Positions 25,346-35,696 of a DNA stretch of 60,108 nt are shown here, piece after piece. The notes under the pieces were generated by a model. That model was not told where the DNA came from. It saw only the letters and a list, made by a program, of their open reading frames with translations, and made no database searches. The stretch's first letter is position 1, and each line of letters begins with the position of its first letter. This stretch comes from Actinomycetota bacterium (lineage in GTDB: Bacteria > Actinomycetota > Actinomycetes > Mycobacteriales > Mycobacteriaceae), in contig JAFDWN010000011.1 in the NCBI GenBank assembly GCA_018268465.1, positions 1 to 60,108 on the forward strand, given 5' to 3'. Both the position numbers and the translations under genes were made by a program.

Positions 25346-28300
25346 GCCGGGCTGCCCGCGGTGACGGCACCGCTGTCGGCGGCGGCCGGACGGCCGGACA
25401 CGACGTCTTGGCCCCGCAGCCGCTGGGAGATCACCGCCGTGATGCCGTCGCCCTGCATCGTCACCCCGTAGAGCGCGTCGGCGACCTCCATCGTCGGCTT
25501 CTGGTGGGTGATGACGATGAGCTGGGAACGTTCCCGTAGCTGTTCGAACAACCCGATGAGGCGCCGCAGGTTGACGTCGTCCAGCGCCGCCTCCACCTCG
25601 TCCATCACGTAGAACGGCGACGGCCTGGCCCGGAAGATCGCGACGAGCATCGCCACCGCCGTCAGCGACTTCTCACCGCCGGACAGCAGCGACAGGCGTT
25701 TGATCTTCTTGCCGGGCGGGCGGGCTTCCACGTCGATCCCGGTGGTCAGCATGTCGTCGGGGTTGGTCAGCAGCAGCCGGCCCTCACCCCCGGGGAACAG
25801 GGCGGTGAACACGTCCCGGAACTCACGTTCCACGTCGGTATAGGCCTCGGTGAAGACCTGCAGGATGCGCGCGTCGACGTCGGTGATGACGTCCAGCAGG
25901 TCCTTCCGCGCCGCCTTGACGTCCTCGAGCTGCGTGGACAGGAAGTTGTACCGCTCCTCCAGCGCGGCGAACTCCTCCAGCGCCAGCGGGTTGACGCGGC
26001 CCAGCTCCGCCAGCTCCCGTTCGGCGCGTTTGGCCCGGCGCTCCTGGGTGGGCCGGTCGTAGGGCATCGGGGCCGGCGCCGTCACCTGTTCGCCGCGTTC
26101 GCGGGCCTGCTCATACTCAGCCATCTCCAGATCGGACGGCGGAAGCCCCAGATGCGGGCCGTACTCGGCGACCAGGTCGGCGGCCGCCATGCCGAACTGT
26201 TCGAGCACCTGCTGTTCGGTTTGCTCGATGCGAAGCGCCGCTTGCGCTTTGGCGACCTCGTCGCGGTGCAGCGCGTCGGTCAGTGTGGTGATCCGGGCCC
26301 CCAGCCGAGCGACTTCCTCGCGCGCGGCGGCCAGCGCCGCGGCCCGGTGCTGACGTTCTGCGGCCAGTGCGTCACGGGTGCGCGACGCCACCGCCACCAC
26401 GGCACCGAGACGGTGCGCGACCAGGCGACCCGACTCGGCGACCGCCGCCGCCACCGCGGCCGCGTGTTCGCGGGCCACCCGGGCGCGCTGAGCGCGCAGC
26501 CGCGCCTCCCGTTCGGTGGCCGCCGCGCGGCGCAGCGAATCCGCCCGCCCGCGCACGGCATTGGCGCGCTCCTCGGCGGTACGCACCGCCAGTCGGGCCT
26601 CCACCTCCATCCCCCTGGCGACCTCCGCCGCCGCGGTCGACGTTTGCCGGTCCACGGGTTCGGCCTCGAACATCGGCGCCTGCTGCGCGTTGTGCAGCCG
26701 CTGTTCGAGTTCGGCGAGTTCGTCGACGGTGCGGGTGCGCCCGGTCTCCAGCTCCTCGCGCTGCTTGACCAGACGCCGGTAGTCCACCTCGGCCGCGCGG
26801 GCGTCCTGCCCGAGTCTGCCGAGCTGCTCGTAGATCGCCGAGATCGCGGCGTCGGATTCGTTGAGCGCGGCCAGCGCCTGCTCGGCGGCGTCCTGGCGGG
26901 CGGTCTGCTCGGCGAGCGCACCGGACAGCGCCGCGGTCAACTCCGCGCTCTGCGTCTGCGCGGTCGCCAATTCGGTACGCGCCTTGTCGATCTCGGAGGT
27001 GATCTCCAGCGTGCTGGGTTTACGGTCGGAACCGCCCGTAACCCAGCCGGCGCCGACCAGATCGCCGTCGGCGGTGACGGCGCGCAGCTGCGGACGCGCG
27101 GCGACCACGTCGAGCGCGGCGGCGAGGTCGTCGGCGACGACGACACCGGACAGCATCGCGGTGATCGCCCCGCGCAGGCGTTCGGGAATGTCCACGACGT
27201 CGACCGCCCACACCATGGCGTGCGGCAGCGCATCGGACGGCACCGCCGCCGCGGCCGGCCAGTCGCCCAGGACGATCGCCGCCCTGCCGCCATCGGACTC
27301 CTTGAGGGCGGTCACGGCGGCCCTGGCGGCCCCGAAATCCTCGGCGGCAACCGCGTCAGCGGCGGCACCGAGCACCGCGGCGATCGCCACCTCGTGGCCG
27401 GGCCGGACCTTCAGCATCTCCGCGACGGAACCGAAAAGTCCTGCGCCACTTCGGTTCTTCTGCAACCACGCGGCGCCGTCCTTGCGGTCCAGACCCACCG
27501 ACAGCGCGTCGATACGCGCGAGCAGCGAGGCGATCTGCCGTTCCGCGGCGCGTTCGGCCGCCTGCAGTTCGGCGACGCGTCCGTCGACCAGGCGCAGTGC
27601 GGTCACGGTCCGGTCGTGGTGGTCGTCGAGGCCGACCTCACCGGCGTCGAGGTCACCGACACGGCCCTGCACGGTTTCGAATTCGGCCTGGGCGTGCTGG
27701 GCCTTGGCCGCGGCATCCTCGATACCCGCCGTCAGCCGCGCGGCGGTTTCGTCGATCGACTCCACGCGGGTGCGCATGGTGTCGACCTGGCCCGCCAGCC
27801 TGGCCAGACCTTCTCGACGGTCGGCCTCGGCCCGCGCGGCGGCCAGATGTGCCCGCTCCGCCTCGGCCGCCTCGCGTTCCCGCTCGGCCAGTTCGGCACG
27901 CGCGGCCTCCAGCCGGGCGCGCGATTCGGCCAGCTCGGCCAGCAGGTCCTGTTCCCGCGCGGCGACCTCGTCGGCCTGGGCATCCAGGGCGTCTGGATCC
28001 GCACCGGACGACACCTCGGGCGCGGCGTCGAGCAGTTGGGCGCGGTCGGTGGCGATGCGGACCGTCGCACCGACCCGTTCGGCCAGCGCCGACAGCCGGA
28101 ACCATGTCTGCTGGGCGTGTTCGGCCCGCTCGCTGAGCCCCGAGACCGCGGACTCGTGGGCGGTCATGGCCTGATTGGCGTGCGCCAGCTGTTCGGTGAT
28201 CTCGTCGTGTTCGCGTCGCAGCGTCGTCTCGGCCTGGTTGGTGTTGTCGAATTCGGCCTGCCGGGTGACCAGATCGTCGGCCGCCAGCCGCAGCCGCGCG

Positions 28301-28971
28301 TCGCGCAGGTCGGCCTGGATGGTCTGGGCGCGACGGGCCACCTCGGCCTGCCTGCCCAGAGGCTTGAGTTGGCGGCGCAACTCGGTGGTCAGATCCGTCA
28401 GCCGGGCGAGGTTGGCCGACATCGAGTCGAGTTTGCGGACCGCCTTTTCCTTGCGTTTGCGGTGTTTGAGCACACCGGCGGCCTCCTCGATGAAGGCGCG
28501 GCGCTCCTCCGGGCGGGATTCGAGGATTTCGGAGAGTTTGCCCTGGCCGACGATGACGTGCATCTCGCGGCCGATTCCGGAGTCGCTGAGCAGTTCCTGA
28601 ACGTCCATCAGACGGCAACCGCTGCCGTTGATCTCGTATTCGCTGGCGCCGTCGCGGAACATCCGGCGGGTGATCGAGACCTCGGAGTACTCGATGGGCA
28701 GCGCGTTGTCGGAGTTGTCGATCGTCACGGTGACCTCGGCGCGGCCCAGCGGCGCCCGCGAGGACGTACCCGCGAAGATGACGTCCTCCATCTTGCCGCC
28801 GCGCAGCGTCTTGGCGCCCTGCTCGCCCATCACCCACGTCAGCGCGTCGACGACATTCGACTTACCCGAACCGTTGGGACCGACCACGCACGTGATGCCC
28901 GGCTCGAAGCGCAGAGTCGTCGGCGCGGCGAAGGACTTGAAGCCCTTCAGCGTCAGACTCTTGAGGTGCAC
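25342..28971 (-). CDS. smc: Chromosome segregation protein SMC
   Basis: 1209 residues. SMC dimers organise and segregate the chromosome. The N-terminal ATPase half has [15 protein letters not shown] and the Walker A motif [16 protein letters not shown]. Long coiled coils (about 170-500 and 660-1000) flank a hinge at about 510-650. The C-terminal half has the signature [17 protein letters not shown], and Walker B in [18 protein letters not shown]. The start is the GTG at 28971, matching the conserved [M/V][13 protein letters not shown]; TAGTGT eight bases upstream could make it leaderless. Confidence 0.97.
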   Translation of the reverse strand: MHLKSLTLKGFKSFAAPTTLRFEPGITCVVGPNGSGKSNVVDALTWVMGEQGAKTLRGGKMEDVIFAGTSSRAPLGRAEVTVTIDNSDNALPIEYSEVSITRRMFRDGASEYEINGSGCRLMDVQELLSDSGIGREMHVIVGQGKLSEILESRPEERRAFIEEAAGVLKHRKRKEKAVRKLDSMSANLARLTDLTTELRRQLKPLGRQAEVARRAQTIQADLRDARLRLAADDLVTRQAEFDNTNQAETTLRREHDEITEQLAHANQAMTAHESAVSGLSERAEHAQQTWFRLSALAERVGATVRIATDRAQLLDAAPEVSSGADPDALDAQADEVAAREQDLLAELAESRARLEAARAELAEREREAAEAERAHLAAARAEADRREGLARLAGQVDTMRTRVESIDETAARLTAGIEDAAAKAQHAQAEFETVQGRVGDLDAGEVGLDDHHDRTVTALRLVDGRVAELQAAERAAERQIASLLARIDALSVGLDRKDGAAWLQKNRSGAGLFGSVAEMLKVRPGHEVAIAAVLGAAADAVAAEDFGAARAAVTALKESDGGRAAIVLGDWPAAAAVPSDALPHAMVWAVDVVDIPERLRGAITAMLSGVVVADDLAAALDVVAARPQLRAVTADGDLVGAGWVTGGSDRKPSTLEITSEIDKARTELATAQTQSAELTAALSGALAEQTARQDAAEQALAALNESDAAISAIYEQLGRLGQDARAAEVDYRRLVKQREELETGRTRTVDELAELEQRLHNAQQAPMFEAEPVDRQTSTAAAEVARGMEVEARLAVRTAEERANAVRGRADSLRRAAATEREARLRAQRARVAREHAAAVAAAVAESGRLVAHRLGAVVAVASRTRDALAAERQHRAAALAAAREEVARLGARITTLTDALHRDEVAKAQAALRIEQTEQQVLEQFGMAAADLVAEYGPHLGLPPSDLEMAEYEQARERGEQVTAPAPMPYDRPTQERRAKRAERELAELGRVNPLALEEFAALEERYNFLSTQLEDVKAARKDLLDVITDVDARILQVFTEAYTDVEREFRDVFTALFPGGEGRLLLTNPDDMLTTGIDVEARPPGKKIKRLSLLSGGEKSLTAVAMLVAIFRARPSPFYVMDEVEAALDDVNLRRLIGLFEQLRERSQLIVITHQKPTMEVADALYGVTMQGDGITAVISQRLRGQDVVSGRPAAADSGAVTAGSPA

Positions 28972-29031
28972 GACGTGCCACACTACCGCCGTCGTGCGGT
29001 CGGGGCGCGCAGCCTCCCCGAGGCGGGATAG

Positions 29032-29319
29032 CTATCTTTCGCGGAAGCCGTCGAAGGGCTCGCCCGGTTCGGACCAGTCCGCGACGACGGTGTCGACCGA
29101 ACCGGGCGTCGTACCGCTTTTCAGCAGCTCAAGGAGCTTTTCGCAGGCGTGGCGAGGCCCCTGGGCGACCACCTGGACGCGGCCGTCGGGCCGGTTGGAG
29201 GCAAACCCGGTCAAGCCGAGTTCGAGCGCGCGCGAACGGGTCCACCACCGAAATCCGACCCCTTGGACGTAGCCGTGCACCCACGCCGTCAGGCGAACGT
29301 CACCGTCGGCCAATATCAC
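29032..29319 (-). CDS. acyP: Acylphosphatase
   Basis: 95 residues. It hydrolyses acyl phosphates such as carbamoyl phosphate. The active site is [17 protein letters not shown] (phosphate-binding G-x-V-Q-G-V-x-F-R), and the catalytic Asn is in [13 protein letters not shown]. The GTG start lies within the last codons of the OsmC gene, an overlap of 20 bp, so the two are translationally coupled. A smc-acyP arrangement is typical of mycobacteria. Confidence 0.93.
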   Translation of the reverse strand: MILADGDVRLTAWVHGYVQGVGFRWWTRSRALELGLTGFASNRPDGRVQVVAQGPRHACEKLLELLKSGTTPGSVDTVVADWSEPGEPFDGFRER

Positions 29320-29716
29320 TCACCTCAAATGTCACTTTGGTACCGGATTTCAGGGTGCGGCCCACGGTGCACACCTGGTCGATGGCGCGTTCGACCACGG
29401 TGAGCAGTCGGCTCACCTCATCGTCGGTCAGCCCCGACAGATCGACCTCGAGTTTCTCCTCCAGCAGCGGATAGCGTTCCTGCTCGCGGTCCGCGGGCCC
29501 GGACACTGCGATGGTCGTCTGATAGTCGTCGCCGAGCCGCCGCCGCAGCGGCGCGTCGCTGGCCATACCGCTGCACGCCGCCAGCGCGATCTTCATCAGC
29601 TCGCCCGGCGTGAACACTCCTTCGACGTCCTCGGAGCCGACGAGCACCTCGGCACCGCGCGAACTGTGCCCGGTGTAGCGGCGCACGCCGGTGCGTTCGA
29701 CCCACAGATCCGTCAT
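29300..29716 (-). CDS. OsmC family protein (Rv2923c homologue)
   Basis: 138 residues. OsmC/Ohr proteins reduce organic peroxides through two cysteines. Here the first lies in the [11 protein letters not shown] helix and the second in [11 protein letters not shown], both at the expected positions. [16 protein letters not shown] is the family core. It overlaps the acylphosphatase gene by 20 bp. It could act as a thiol peroxidase or bind small acyl compounds. Confidence 0.87.
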   Translation of the reverse strand: MTDLWVERTGVRRYTGHSSRGAEVLVGSEDVEGVFTPGELMKIALAACSGMASDAPLRRRLGDDYQTTIAVSGPADREQERYPLLEEKLEVDLSGLTDDEVSRLLTVVERAIDQVCTVGRTLKSGTKVTFEVSDIGRR

Positions 29717-29819
29717 GGTCCTCTTTCTACCTCTCGTCTCGCGCGGAGCTGGCCTCCGGCCGTTGTCAGCGCCACCCGGGTGCCAGGAATTCCCTACCGT
29801 ACGGGGTCACGCCGCCGGT

Positions 29820-29875
29820 GAGCGTGCGCGAACTCCCCCATTCGTCCGGCGTGGCGGCCGCAGACACGCACGCTC
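29820..29875. repeat. Spaced 9-bp inverted repeat between OsmC and mutM genes
   Basis: GAGCGTGCG (29820-29828) and CGCACGCTC (29867-29875) are perfect complements with 38 bases between. The repeat lies in the 185-bp gap downstream of mutM and upstream of the OsmC gene. It could be a mutM terminator or a regulatory site. Confidence 0.4.
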
Positions 29876-29901
29876 GCGGGTAAGGGGACAGGGCGGGGCG
29901 G

Positions 29902-30762
29902 TCAGGTGCGGCGTACCCGCGGGCGGGCCTGACATCGCGGGCAGTAGTAGGACGACCGATTCATGAACTTCTCCCGCCGCATCACCGCACCACACCGCCG
30001 GCACGGCTCACCCTCCCTGCCGTAGGCGTCCAGCGACCGGTCGAAGTACCCGGACTCGCCGTTGACGTTGACGTACAACGAGTCGAACGACGTGCCGCCC
30101 TGCCCCAGCGCCTCGGTCATCACCTCGGCGGCGGCGTCGAGAAGTTCGCCCAACTGGCGCCGCGGCAGCGACGACGCCAGCCGGGTCCCGTTGATCTTGC
30201 TGCGCCACAACGCCTCGTCGGCGTAGATGTTGCCGATACCGGACACCACGGTCTGGTCGAGGAGTTGACGTTTTATCTCGGAGTGCTTGTGGCGCAACAC
30301 CGTCACCACCCCGTCCCGGTGGAACCGCGGATCCAGGGGATCGCGCGCCAGATGGGCGACCGGAACCGGAACGTCGGTGCCGTCGACGGTCACCATGTCG
30401 GCGATCATCCAGCCGCCGAACGTGCGCTGGTCGACGAAGCTCAGCGCGGTACCGTCGTCCAGGAGCGCCGCAATCCGCAGATGCACGTCACTGGCCAACG
30501 GCCCCAACAACATCTGCCCGCTCATCCCCAGATGGACCACCAACGCCTGCGCCCCGTCGTCGAGGGTCAGCCACAGGTACTTGCCGCGCCGGCCGGTTCC
30601 GGCGACCGTGGCGTCGAGCAGTCGCGCGGTCAGGTCCGACGGCCCGGCCTCGTGACGCCGCACCGCACGTGGATGGTGAACGCGCACCGCGGTGATCGTC
30701 CGCCCGGTGACATGGGCATCCAGTCCGCGCCGCACCACCTCGACTTCGGGCAGTTCAGGCAT
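29902..30762 (-). CDS. mutM: Formamidopyrimidine-DNA glycosylase
   Basis: 286 residues. MutM (Fpg) excises 8-oxoguanine and formamidopyrimidines with AP-lyase activity. After Met1, the catalytic P-E-L-P-E motif is [34 protein letters not shown] is the H2TH region. The C-terminal zinc finger has CRRCG and CPRCQ. The start at 30762 is fixed by the catalytic proline. It overlaps rnc by eight bases. Confidence 0.97.
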   Translation of the reverse strand: MPELPEVEVVRRGLDAHVTGRTITAVRVHHPRAVRRHEAGPSDLTARLLDATVAGTGRRGKYLWLTLDDGAQALVVHLGMSGQMLLGPLASDVHLRIAALLDDGTALSFVDQRTFGGWMIADMVTVDGTDVPVPVAHLARDPLDPRFHRDGVVTVLRHKHSEIKRQLLDQTVVSGIGNIYADEALWRSKINGTRLASSLPRRQLGELLDAAAEVMTEALGQGGTSFDSLYVNVNGESGYFDRSLDAYGREGEPCRRCGAVMRREKFMNRSSYYCPRCQARPRVRRT

Positions 30763-31483
30763 CCGGGCCGGGTGTCTCCCCGCCCGCGGCATCGTCGACC
30801 TTCAGGGCGTTCCACGCCGCGGCGGCCGCCTTCAACTCGGCTTCCTTCTTCGTGCGCCCCATACCGGTGCCGTACTCGGCGTCGCCGACGAAAACCATGG
30901 CGGTGAACTCCTTGTCATGGTCGGGGCCGGTCGAGGTGACCGTGTAGGACGGCACGCCCCGGCCCTGCGCCGCGGTCAGCTCCTGCAGGCTGCTCTTCCA
31001 GTCCAGCCCGGCGCCCAACGTGGGGGCGGTGTCGAGGAGTTCGCCGAACAGCCGCAGGATGACCTCCCGGACCTCGACCAGCCCGTGCGCCAAATAGATT
31101 GCGCCGAGCAGGGATTCGACACCGTCGGCGAGGATGCTCGACTTGTCCGCGCCACCGGAGTTCTCCTCCCCTTTGCCGAGGAACAGATGCGCGCCCAGGC
31201 CCCCGTCACCGAGACCGCGCCCGACATCGGCGAGGGCCTGCGTGTTGACGATGCTGGCCCGCAACTTGGCGAGGTCGCCTTCGGAACGGTCGGGATGGCG
31301 GTGGTAGAGCTCCTCGGTGATGGTCAGTCCGAGCACCGCGTCGCCGAGGAATTCGAGCCGTTCGTTGGTGGGCAGGCCGCCGTTCTCGTAGGAGTAGCTG
31401 CGGTGGGTCAGGGCCACCGTGAGCAGGTCCGCGGCCAGGTCGACGCCCAGTGAATCGAGCAGGGCCGAGTGGTCGCCGGTCAC
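30755..31483 (-). CDS. rnc: Ribonuclease III
   Basis: 242 residues. RNase III cleaves double-stranded RNA in rRNA and mRNA maturation. The catalytic signature is [14 protein letters not shown], with a second acidic site in [13 protein letters not shown] dsRNA-binding domain covers about 162-230 ([11 protein letters not shown] to [14 protein letters not shown]). The GTG start overlaps the DUF177 gene stop as GTGA. A long in-frame extension upstream is the shadow of that gene. Confidence 0.96.
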   Translation of the reverse strand: MTGDHSALLDSLGVDLAADLLTVALTHRSYSYENGGLPTNERLEFLGDAVLGLTITEELYHRHPDRSEGDLAKLRASIVNTQALADVGRGLGDGGLGAHLFLGKGEENSGGADKSSILADGVESLLGAIYLAHGLVEVREVILRLFGELLDTAPTLGAGLDWKSSLQELTAAQGRGVPSYTVTSTGPDHDKEFTAMVFVGDAEYGTGMGRTKKEAELKAAAAAWNALKVDDAAGGETPGPDA

Positions 31484-32112
31484 GTCGGCTCCCCGCGGGG
31501 CGGCTCGGCCGCCGGATCGGCTGAAGCAGCCGAGTCCGGTGCCTCCTGAGACTCGGGCAGCATCGCCGCCAGCTTCGCCCACCGCGGGTCGATCTGGTCG
31601 TGGTGGTGGCCCGATTCGGCGGTGGCCAGCGGGATACCGCACTGCGGGCACAGCCCGGGGCAATCCGGCCGGCACAGCGGGGCGAGCGGCAACGCCAGCC
31701 CCACCGCGTCGATCACCGACTGCTCCAGGTCGACGGTGTCGTCGATGACGTGGCCGACCTCGTCCTCCTCGGTGGTTGCCTCGGTGGCGCTGTCGGGATA
31801 GGCGAACAGCTCGGTGAGGTCGATGGCGACCGAGCCGGTGACCGGCGAGAGACAGCGGGCGCATTCGCCCGCTGTGGGCGCCGACACCGTCCCCGTGACC
31901 AGCACACCCTCCGACACCGACTGGACCCGCAGGTCCAGGGTGAGCGGCGCACCCTTCTCGATCGCGATGAGGTCGAGTCCGATCCGCGACGGGCTGGGAA
32001 CCGTCTCGGTGACGGCCATGATCGCTCCCGGGCGGCGTCCCAACCGCGAGATGTTGATGGTCAGCGCCGACGGTGTTCGCCGGTGCGCCGACGCGGTTCG
32101 CGGACCTGCCAT
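31480..32112 (-). CDS. DUF177 / YceD family protein (Rv2926c homologue)
   Basis: 210 residues beginning [20 protein letters not shown]. YceD proteins are linked to 23S rRNA accumulation. [10 protein letters not shown] and [13 protein letters not shown] supply a set of cysteines likely to bind zinc. An acidic loop and a Pro/Ala/Glu-rich tail complete it. In many bacteria yceD precedes rpmF; here it precedes rnc with a four-base overlap, as in other mycobacteria. Confidence 0.88.
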   Translation of the reverse strand: MAGPRTASAHRRTPSALTINISRLGRRPGAIMAVTETVPSPSRIGLDLIAIEKGAPLTLDLRVQSVSEGVLVTGTVSAPTAGECARCLSPVTGSVAIDLTELFAYPDSATEATTEEDEVGHVIDDTVDLEQSVIDAVGLALPLAPLCRPDCPGLCPQCGIPLATAESGHHHDQIDPRWAKLAAMLPESQEAPDSAASADPAAEPPRGEPT

Positions 32113-32289
32113 GACGGGGATTGTACGGCGGGTGGTGTGGAACGATGCCGGACGTCTCGGCCACGAAGACACTCGATCACCGAGATTTTTATCCGTTCGT
32201 CGGCGCGGTCAGCCCGAATCCGCGCCGGGCGCTTCCCGGTGTCCCCGGTCCGCCCGCACCGCGCGCGATCATTGCCGGGAGATCGGTGA

Positions 32290-32313
32290 CCGGCCCGTGA
32301 GGCGCCGGGCCGG
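32290..32313 (+). promoter_or_regulatory. Strong hairpin in the leader of the sulfonate monooxygenase gene
   Basis: CCGGCCCG (32290-32297) pairs perfectly with CGGGCCGG (32306-32313) over an 8-base loop. It ends 25 bases before the start codon, just upstream of the GAAGGA ribosome-binding site. It may act as an attenuator or protect the mRNA 5' region. Confidence 0.5.
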
Positions 32314-32338
32314 ATCACGACGAACGAAGGATGGCCGA

Positions 32339-33508
32339 GTGACTGTGAAGCTGCACTGGTTTCTGCCCACGTACGGCGACAGCCGGCTGATCGTCGGCGG
32401 CGGCCACGGCACACCCGCGGGTTCGGCGCGCAGCGACCGCGATGCGACCGTCGACTACCTCGCCTCCATCGTGCGGTCGGCCGAGGCGTTCGGATTCTCC
32501 GGGGCGCTGATCCCGACAGGGGCGTGGTGCGAGGACGCGTTCATCACCGCGGCCCTATTGGCGCGCGAGACCACCTCGCTGGCGTTTCTGGTCGCGTTCC
32601 GGCCCGGCTTGGTCAGTCCGACGCTCTCGGCGCAGATGGCGGCGACGTTCGCCCGCCACGCCCCGGGACGCATCCTGCTCAACGTGGTGGTCGGCGGTGA
32701 AGCGCACGAGCAGCGGGCGTTCGGCGACTTCCTGGACAAGGACGACCGCTACCGCCGCGCCGACGAGTTCCTCGACGTAGTGCGGCGTCTGTGGGCCGGC
32801 GAGACGGTCACCCACGAGGGTGAGTTCATCCGTGTCGACGGGGCGTCGCTGGCCACACCGCCGGTGCCCGTCCCGCCGCTGTATTTCGGTGGCAGCTCGG
32901 CGGCGGCCGGCCCGGTGGCCGCCCGCCACGCGGACGTGTACCTGACGTGGGGCGAACCACCGGAGGCCGTGCGCAGGAAGATCGAATGGATCACCGAACT
33001 CGCCCGCGAGCAGGGCCGCCCGGTGCGCTTCGGCATCCGGCTGCACACCATCTCCCGCGACACCGCCGGGGAGGCATGGGATCAGGCCGGCCGGCTGCTC
33101 GCCGCACTGGACGACGAGACGGTGCGCACCGCGCAGGCCGGCCTGGCGCGCAGCGAGTCCGAGGGACAGCGCCGGATGCGCGCGCTGCACGAGGCCACCC
33201 GCACCGGCGGCACCTGGCAGGACGCCCGGACCCTGGAGATCGCGCCCAATCTGTGGGCCGGTGTCGGACTGGTGCGCGGCGGCGCGGGAACCGCGCTGGT
33301 GGGCAGTCACACCGAGGTGGCCGATCGCATCGCCGAGTACGCCGCGATCGGAATCGACGAATTCATCTTCTCGGGCTATCCCCATCTGGAAGAGCTCTTC
33401 TGGTTCGGGGAGGGTGTGGTCCCGATCCTGCGCGAGCGTGGGCTGTTCGGGGGTGCCGCCGAGCAGCGGCCCGCCGCATCCATTCCATTCGTCGGGGCCG
33501 CCAGGTGA
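32339..33508 (+). CDS. FMNH2-dependent alkanesulfonate monooxygenase family protein
   Basis: 389 residues of the luciferase-like monooxygenase superfamily, closest to SsuD: KLHWFLPTYGDSRLIVGG at the start, SGALIPTGAWCEDAF, GRILLNVVVGGEAHEQRAFG and DVYLTWGEPPEAV. SsuD cleaves sulfite from alkanesulfonates using reduced FMN supplied by a partner reductase. The GTG at 32339 has AAGG eight bases upstream. The next gene overlaps as GTGA and is SfnB-like, so the pair probably serves sulfur acquisition from sulfonates or dimethyl sulfone. No flavin reductase or transporter is present in the window. Confidence 0.88.
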   Translation: MTVKLHWFLPTYGDSRLIVGGGHGTPAGSARSDRDATVDYLASIVRSAEAFGFSGALIPTGAWCEDAFITAALLARETTSLAFLVAFRPGLVSPTLSAQMAATFARHAPGRILLNVVVGGEAHEQRAFGDFLDKDDRYRRADEFLDVVRRLWAGETVTHEGEFIRVDGASLATPPVPVPPLYFGGSSAAAGPVAARHADVYLTWGEPPEAVRRKIEWITELAREQGRPVRFGIRLHTISRDTAGEAWDQAGRLLAALDDETVRTAQAGLARSESEGQRRMRALHEATRTGGTWQDARTLEIAPNLWAGVGLVRGGAGTALVGSHTEVADRIAEYAAIGIDEFIFSGYPHLEELFWFGEGVVPILRERGLFGGAAEQRPAASIPFVGAAR

Positions 33509-34752
33509 CCGCGGATATCGACAGGCTGGCGACCGACCGGCAGCCCGCCGGAGGGCTGATCGGCTCCGCCGCCGAGGCGCTCGACGTCGCCGCGGCACTG
33601 TCGGTGTCCTTCGGGCGGGATGCGAGCGCCCGGGACGCGGGCCGCGAACTGCCCCACGAGCAGGTCCTGGCGCTGAAGGCGTCCGGCCTGCTGGCATTGT
33701 CGGTGCCCGCCCGCTATGGCGGACCGGAACTCCCGGCGACCGTGCTGGCGGAGGTGTTCCGGCTGCTCGCACATGGCGACCCGTCGATCGGGCAGATTCC
33801 GCACTCGCATTTCACGTTTCTGGAGGCGCTGCGTCTGCAGGGCACCGACGCCCAGAAGTCCTTCTTCTACGGCCTCGTGCTGGACGGGGCGCTGCTGGCC
33901 AACGCGCAGTCCGAACGCGGGCCGCACCCACTCGACGTCGACACCACGACGCTGGCCTCGTCGGAGGCGGGCGTGCACCGTCTGACGGGACGCAAGTTCT
34001 ACTGCACGGGGGCGCTGTTCGCCGACTGGGTGGTGGTGCGGGCCTCGGTGTCCGACGGGTCGGCGGGACCCCCGACGTCGTCGACGCCCAAGGCGCTGGC
34101 GTTCGTCCGTGCGGGCACCGCCGGTCTGCAGGTCATCGACGACTGGGACGGCATGGGTCAGCGCACCACCGCGTCGGGCACCGTCGTGCTCGACGGCGTG
34201 CGGGTGCCCGCCGACCACGTGATCGCGTACTCGCCGATCTTCACCCGGCCGACGCTGTTCGGTGCCCGGGCGCAGTTGCTGCACGCCGCACTCGACGTGG
34301 GAATCGCCACCGCGGCCCTGGCAGAGGGGGTGCGTCAGGCCGCGGCAGCCCGGCCGCACTTCGAGGCCGGGGTGGCGTCGGCGGCCGAGGATCCGACGGT
34401 GATCCAGGTGGCGGGCCGGCTGGCCGTGACGGTGCGCGGGGCGCAGGCATTGCTCGCCGAGGCGGCCCGCGCGGTCGATGCCGCCGCGGCCGGGCTCACC
34501 GACGATTCAGCCGCGGCGGCGTCGATCGCGGTGGCGACGGCGAAGGTCGCGGCGGCCACGGCGGCACTGGAGGCGTCCAGCGTCCTGTTCGAATTGGGGG
34601 GTACCCGCAGCGCCTCGGCGACGGGCAATGCGTCGCGCTACTGGCGCGACGCGCGCACCCACACGCTGCACGACGCGACGAGATGGAAGCTGCACCACAT
34701 CGGCCGCTATGTCCTGTCGGGTGTCCGGCCGCCGCGGCACGGTCAGCTCTGA
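33505..34752 (+). CDS. SfnB-like acyl-CoA dehydrogenase family sulfur-acquisition protein
   Basis: 415 residues of the acyl-CoA dehydrogenase/flavin monooxygenase fold. SVPARYGGPELPATVLAEVF, DPSIGQIPHSHF, GRKFYCTGALFADWVVV and WDGMGQRTTASGTVVLDGV are typical of the SfnB/DszC group, which acts in dimethyl sulfone or aromatic sulfur use. The GTG overlaps the stop of the SsuD-like gene. The C-terminus has RYWRDARTHTLHDATRWKLH, where these enzymes place substrate and flavin contacts. The exact substrate is unknown. Confidence 0.87.
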   Translation: MTADIDRLATDRQPAGGLIGSAAEALDVAAALSVSFGRDASARDAGRELPHEQVLALKASGLLALSVPARYGGPELPATVLAEVFRLLAHGDPSIGQIPHSHFTFLEALRLQGTDAQKSFFYGLVLDGALLANAQSERGPHPLDVDTTTLASSEAGVHRLTGRKFYCTGALFADWVVVRASVSDGSAGPPTSSTPKALAFVRAGTAGLQVIDDWDGMGQRTTASGTVVLDGVRVPADHVIAYSPIFTRPTLFGARAQLLHAALDVGIATAALAEGVRQAAAARPHFEAGVASAAEDPTVIQVAGRLAVTVRGAQALLAEAARAVDAAAAGLTDDSAAAASIAVATAKVAAATAALEASSVLFELGGTRSASATGNASRYWRDARTHTLHDATRWKLHHIGRYVLSGVRPPRHGQL

Positions 34753-34755
34753 GCG

Positions 34756-34780
34756 GCGGCGCGGGCGCTCAGCGCGCCGC
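34756..34780. terminator. Hairpin between convergent sfnB-like and sepIVA genes
   Basis: GCGGCGCG (34756-34763) pairs with CGCGCCGC (34773-34780) over a 9-base loop. It begins four bases after the first gene's stop and includes the last codons of sepIVA. There is no U-tract. Confidence 0.5.
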
Positions 34781-35506
34781 GTAGTCGTGCGTACCGGCGG
34801 CGGTGCGCAGCTGGTGGCGGCCGCGGCCCACCGAGCGCAGCGTCCCGTTGAGGAACTCCTCGAACTCGGCGAGTTTGCTGTCGACGTAGATATCGCATTC
34901 ACCGCGAAGGCGGTCGGCTTCGCCGTGGGCGGAATCGATGAGGCGGGCCGACTCCGCGGTGGCCGTCTGCACGATCTCGGTCTGTGACACCAGCCGCTGC
35001 TGCTCCTTGATGCCCTCCTGGACGGCCTTCTCGTACGACAGGTTGCCGTTCTCGATGAGCCGGTCGGCTTCGGCCTTGGCGCGGCCGATGCTGGCTTCGT
35101 ACTCCCGTTTGGCCGTGGCCGAGACGCGCACCGCCTCCTCCCGCGCCTCGCCGACCATGCGATCGCTGTGCTGGCGCGCCTCGGCGACCATCCGGTCGGC
35201 CTGGGCTTTGGCGTCGGACAGCAGCCGGTCGGCCTCGGCACGCGCGTGGTTGAGCATCGAGTCGGCTTCCGCGCCGGCGCTGGAGACCATGGAGTCGGAC
35301 CGTTCCTTGGCCTCACGCAGCAGCGAGTCCCTGGCGTCGAGGACGTCCTGCGCGTCGTCCAGCTCCCCGGGGATGGCGTCTTTGATGTCGTCGATGAGTT
35401 CGAGGACATCACCGCGGGGCACCACGCATCCGGCAGTCATCGGCACGCCGCGCGCTTCTTCGACAATTGCACCCAGCTCGTCGAGAGCCTCAAAAACTCG
35501 GTACAC
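34769..35506 (-). CDS. sepIVA: Septum-associated DivIVA-like protein SepIVA
   Basis: 245 residues, homologue of Rv2927c/MSMEG_2416. The N-terminus VYRVFEALDELGAIVEEARG has a DivIVA-like domain. Residues about 50-215 form long coiled coils, with repeated heptads such as AEADRLLSDAKAQADRMVAE. SepIVA is essential in mycobacteria and controls septation and cell-envelope precursor metabolism. The GTG start has GGAGG eight bases upstream. MtrA-like direct repeats lie in its upstream region. Confidence 0.93.
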   Translation of the reverse strand: MYRVFEALDELGAIVEEARGVPMTAGCVVPRGDVLELIDDIKDAIPGELDDAQDVLDARDSLLREAKERSDSMVSSAGAEADSMLNHARAEADRLLSDAKAQADRMVAEARQHSDRMVGEAREEAVRVSATAKREYEASIGRAKAEADRLIENGNLSYEKAVQEGIKEQQRLVSQTEIVQTATAESARLIDSAHGEADRLRGECDIYVDSKLAEFEEFLNGTLRSVGRGRHQLRTAAGTHDYAAR

Positions 35507-35532
35507 GGCAACACCCTCCAGGCGTAGTTATT

Positions 35533-35565
35533 TGTTACCAGTGTGCCTGGTGTTACGTCTGTGAC
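35533..35565 (-). promoter_or_regulatory. MtrA-like direct repeats upstream of sepIVA
   Basis: Read on the minus strand: GTCACA-GAC-GTAACA (35565-35551), then a further GTAACA (35538-35533). The first two are spaced nine bases start to start, as in the GTCACAgcg-type direct repeats reported for mycobacterial MtrA. They lie 27-59 bases before the start codon. Confidence 0.45.
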
Positions 35566-35696
35566 TTCGCTTCGACGCCGGTGTGTCGTCTCAACGCCTA
35601 CATCGTGACCCAGGCTCAACCCCTGGTGCGGAGTTGTTCGGGTCACATTATGTCAAGAGCAGCCGGGCGGCGCGCCGAGAGGCGCCCGCCCCGCGG

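Noticed and set aside
26152-29031. Open frame of 959 codons opposite smc
   Set aside because: It is antisense to a fully conserved gene, and its composition (Arg/Gly/His-rich) is the usual mirror of GC-rich third codon positions. No motif was recognised.
29820-29845. SOS (LexA) box near mutM
   Set aside because: CGAACTCCCCCATTCG has the wrong spacing and lacks the GTTCG half required by mycobacterial LexA.
30755-32164. A 469-residue RNase III with an N-terminal extension
   Set aside because: The extra part is an out-of-frame reading of the DUF177 gene. The GTG at 31483 with its GTGA overlap gives the normal length.
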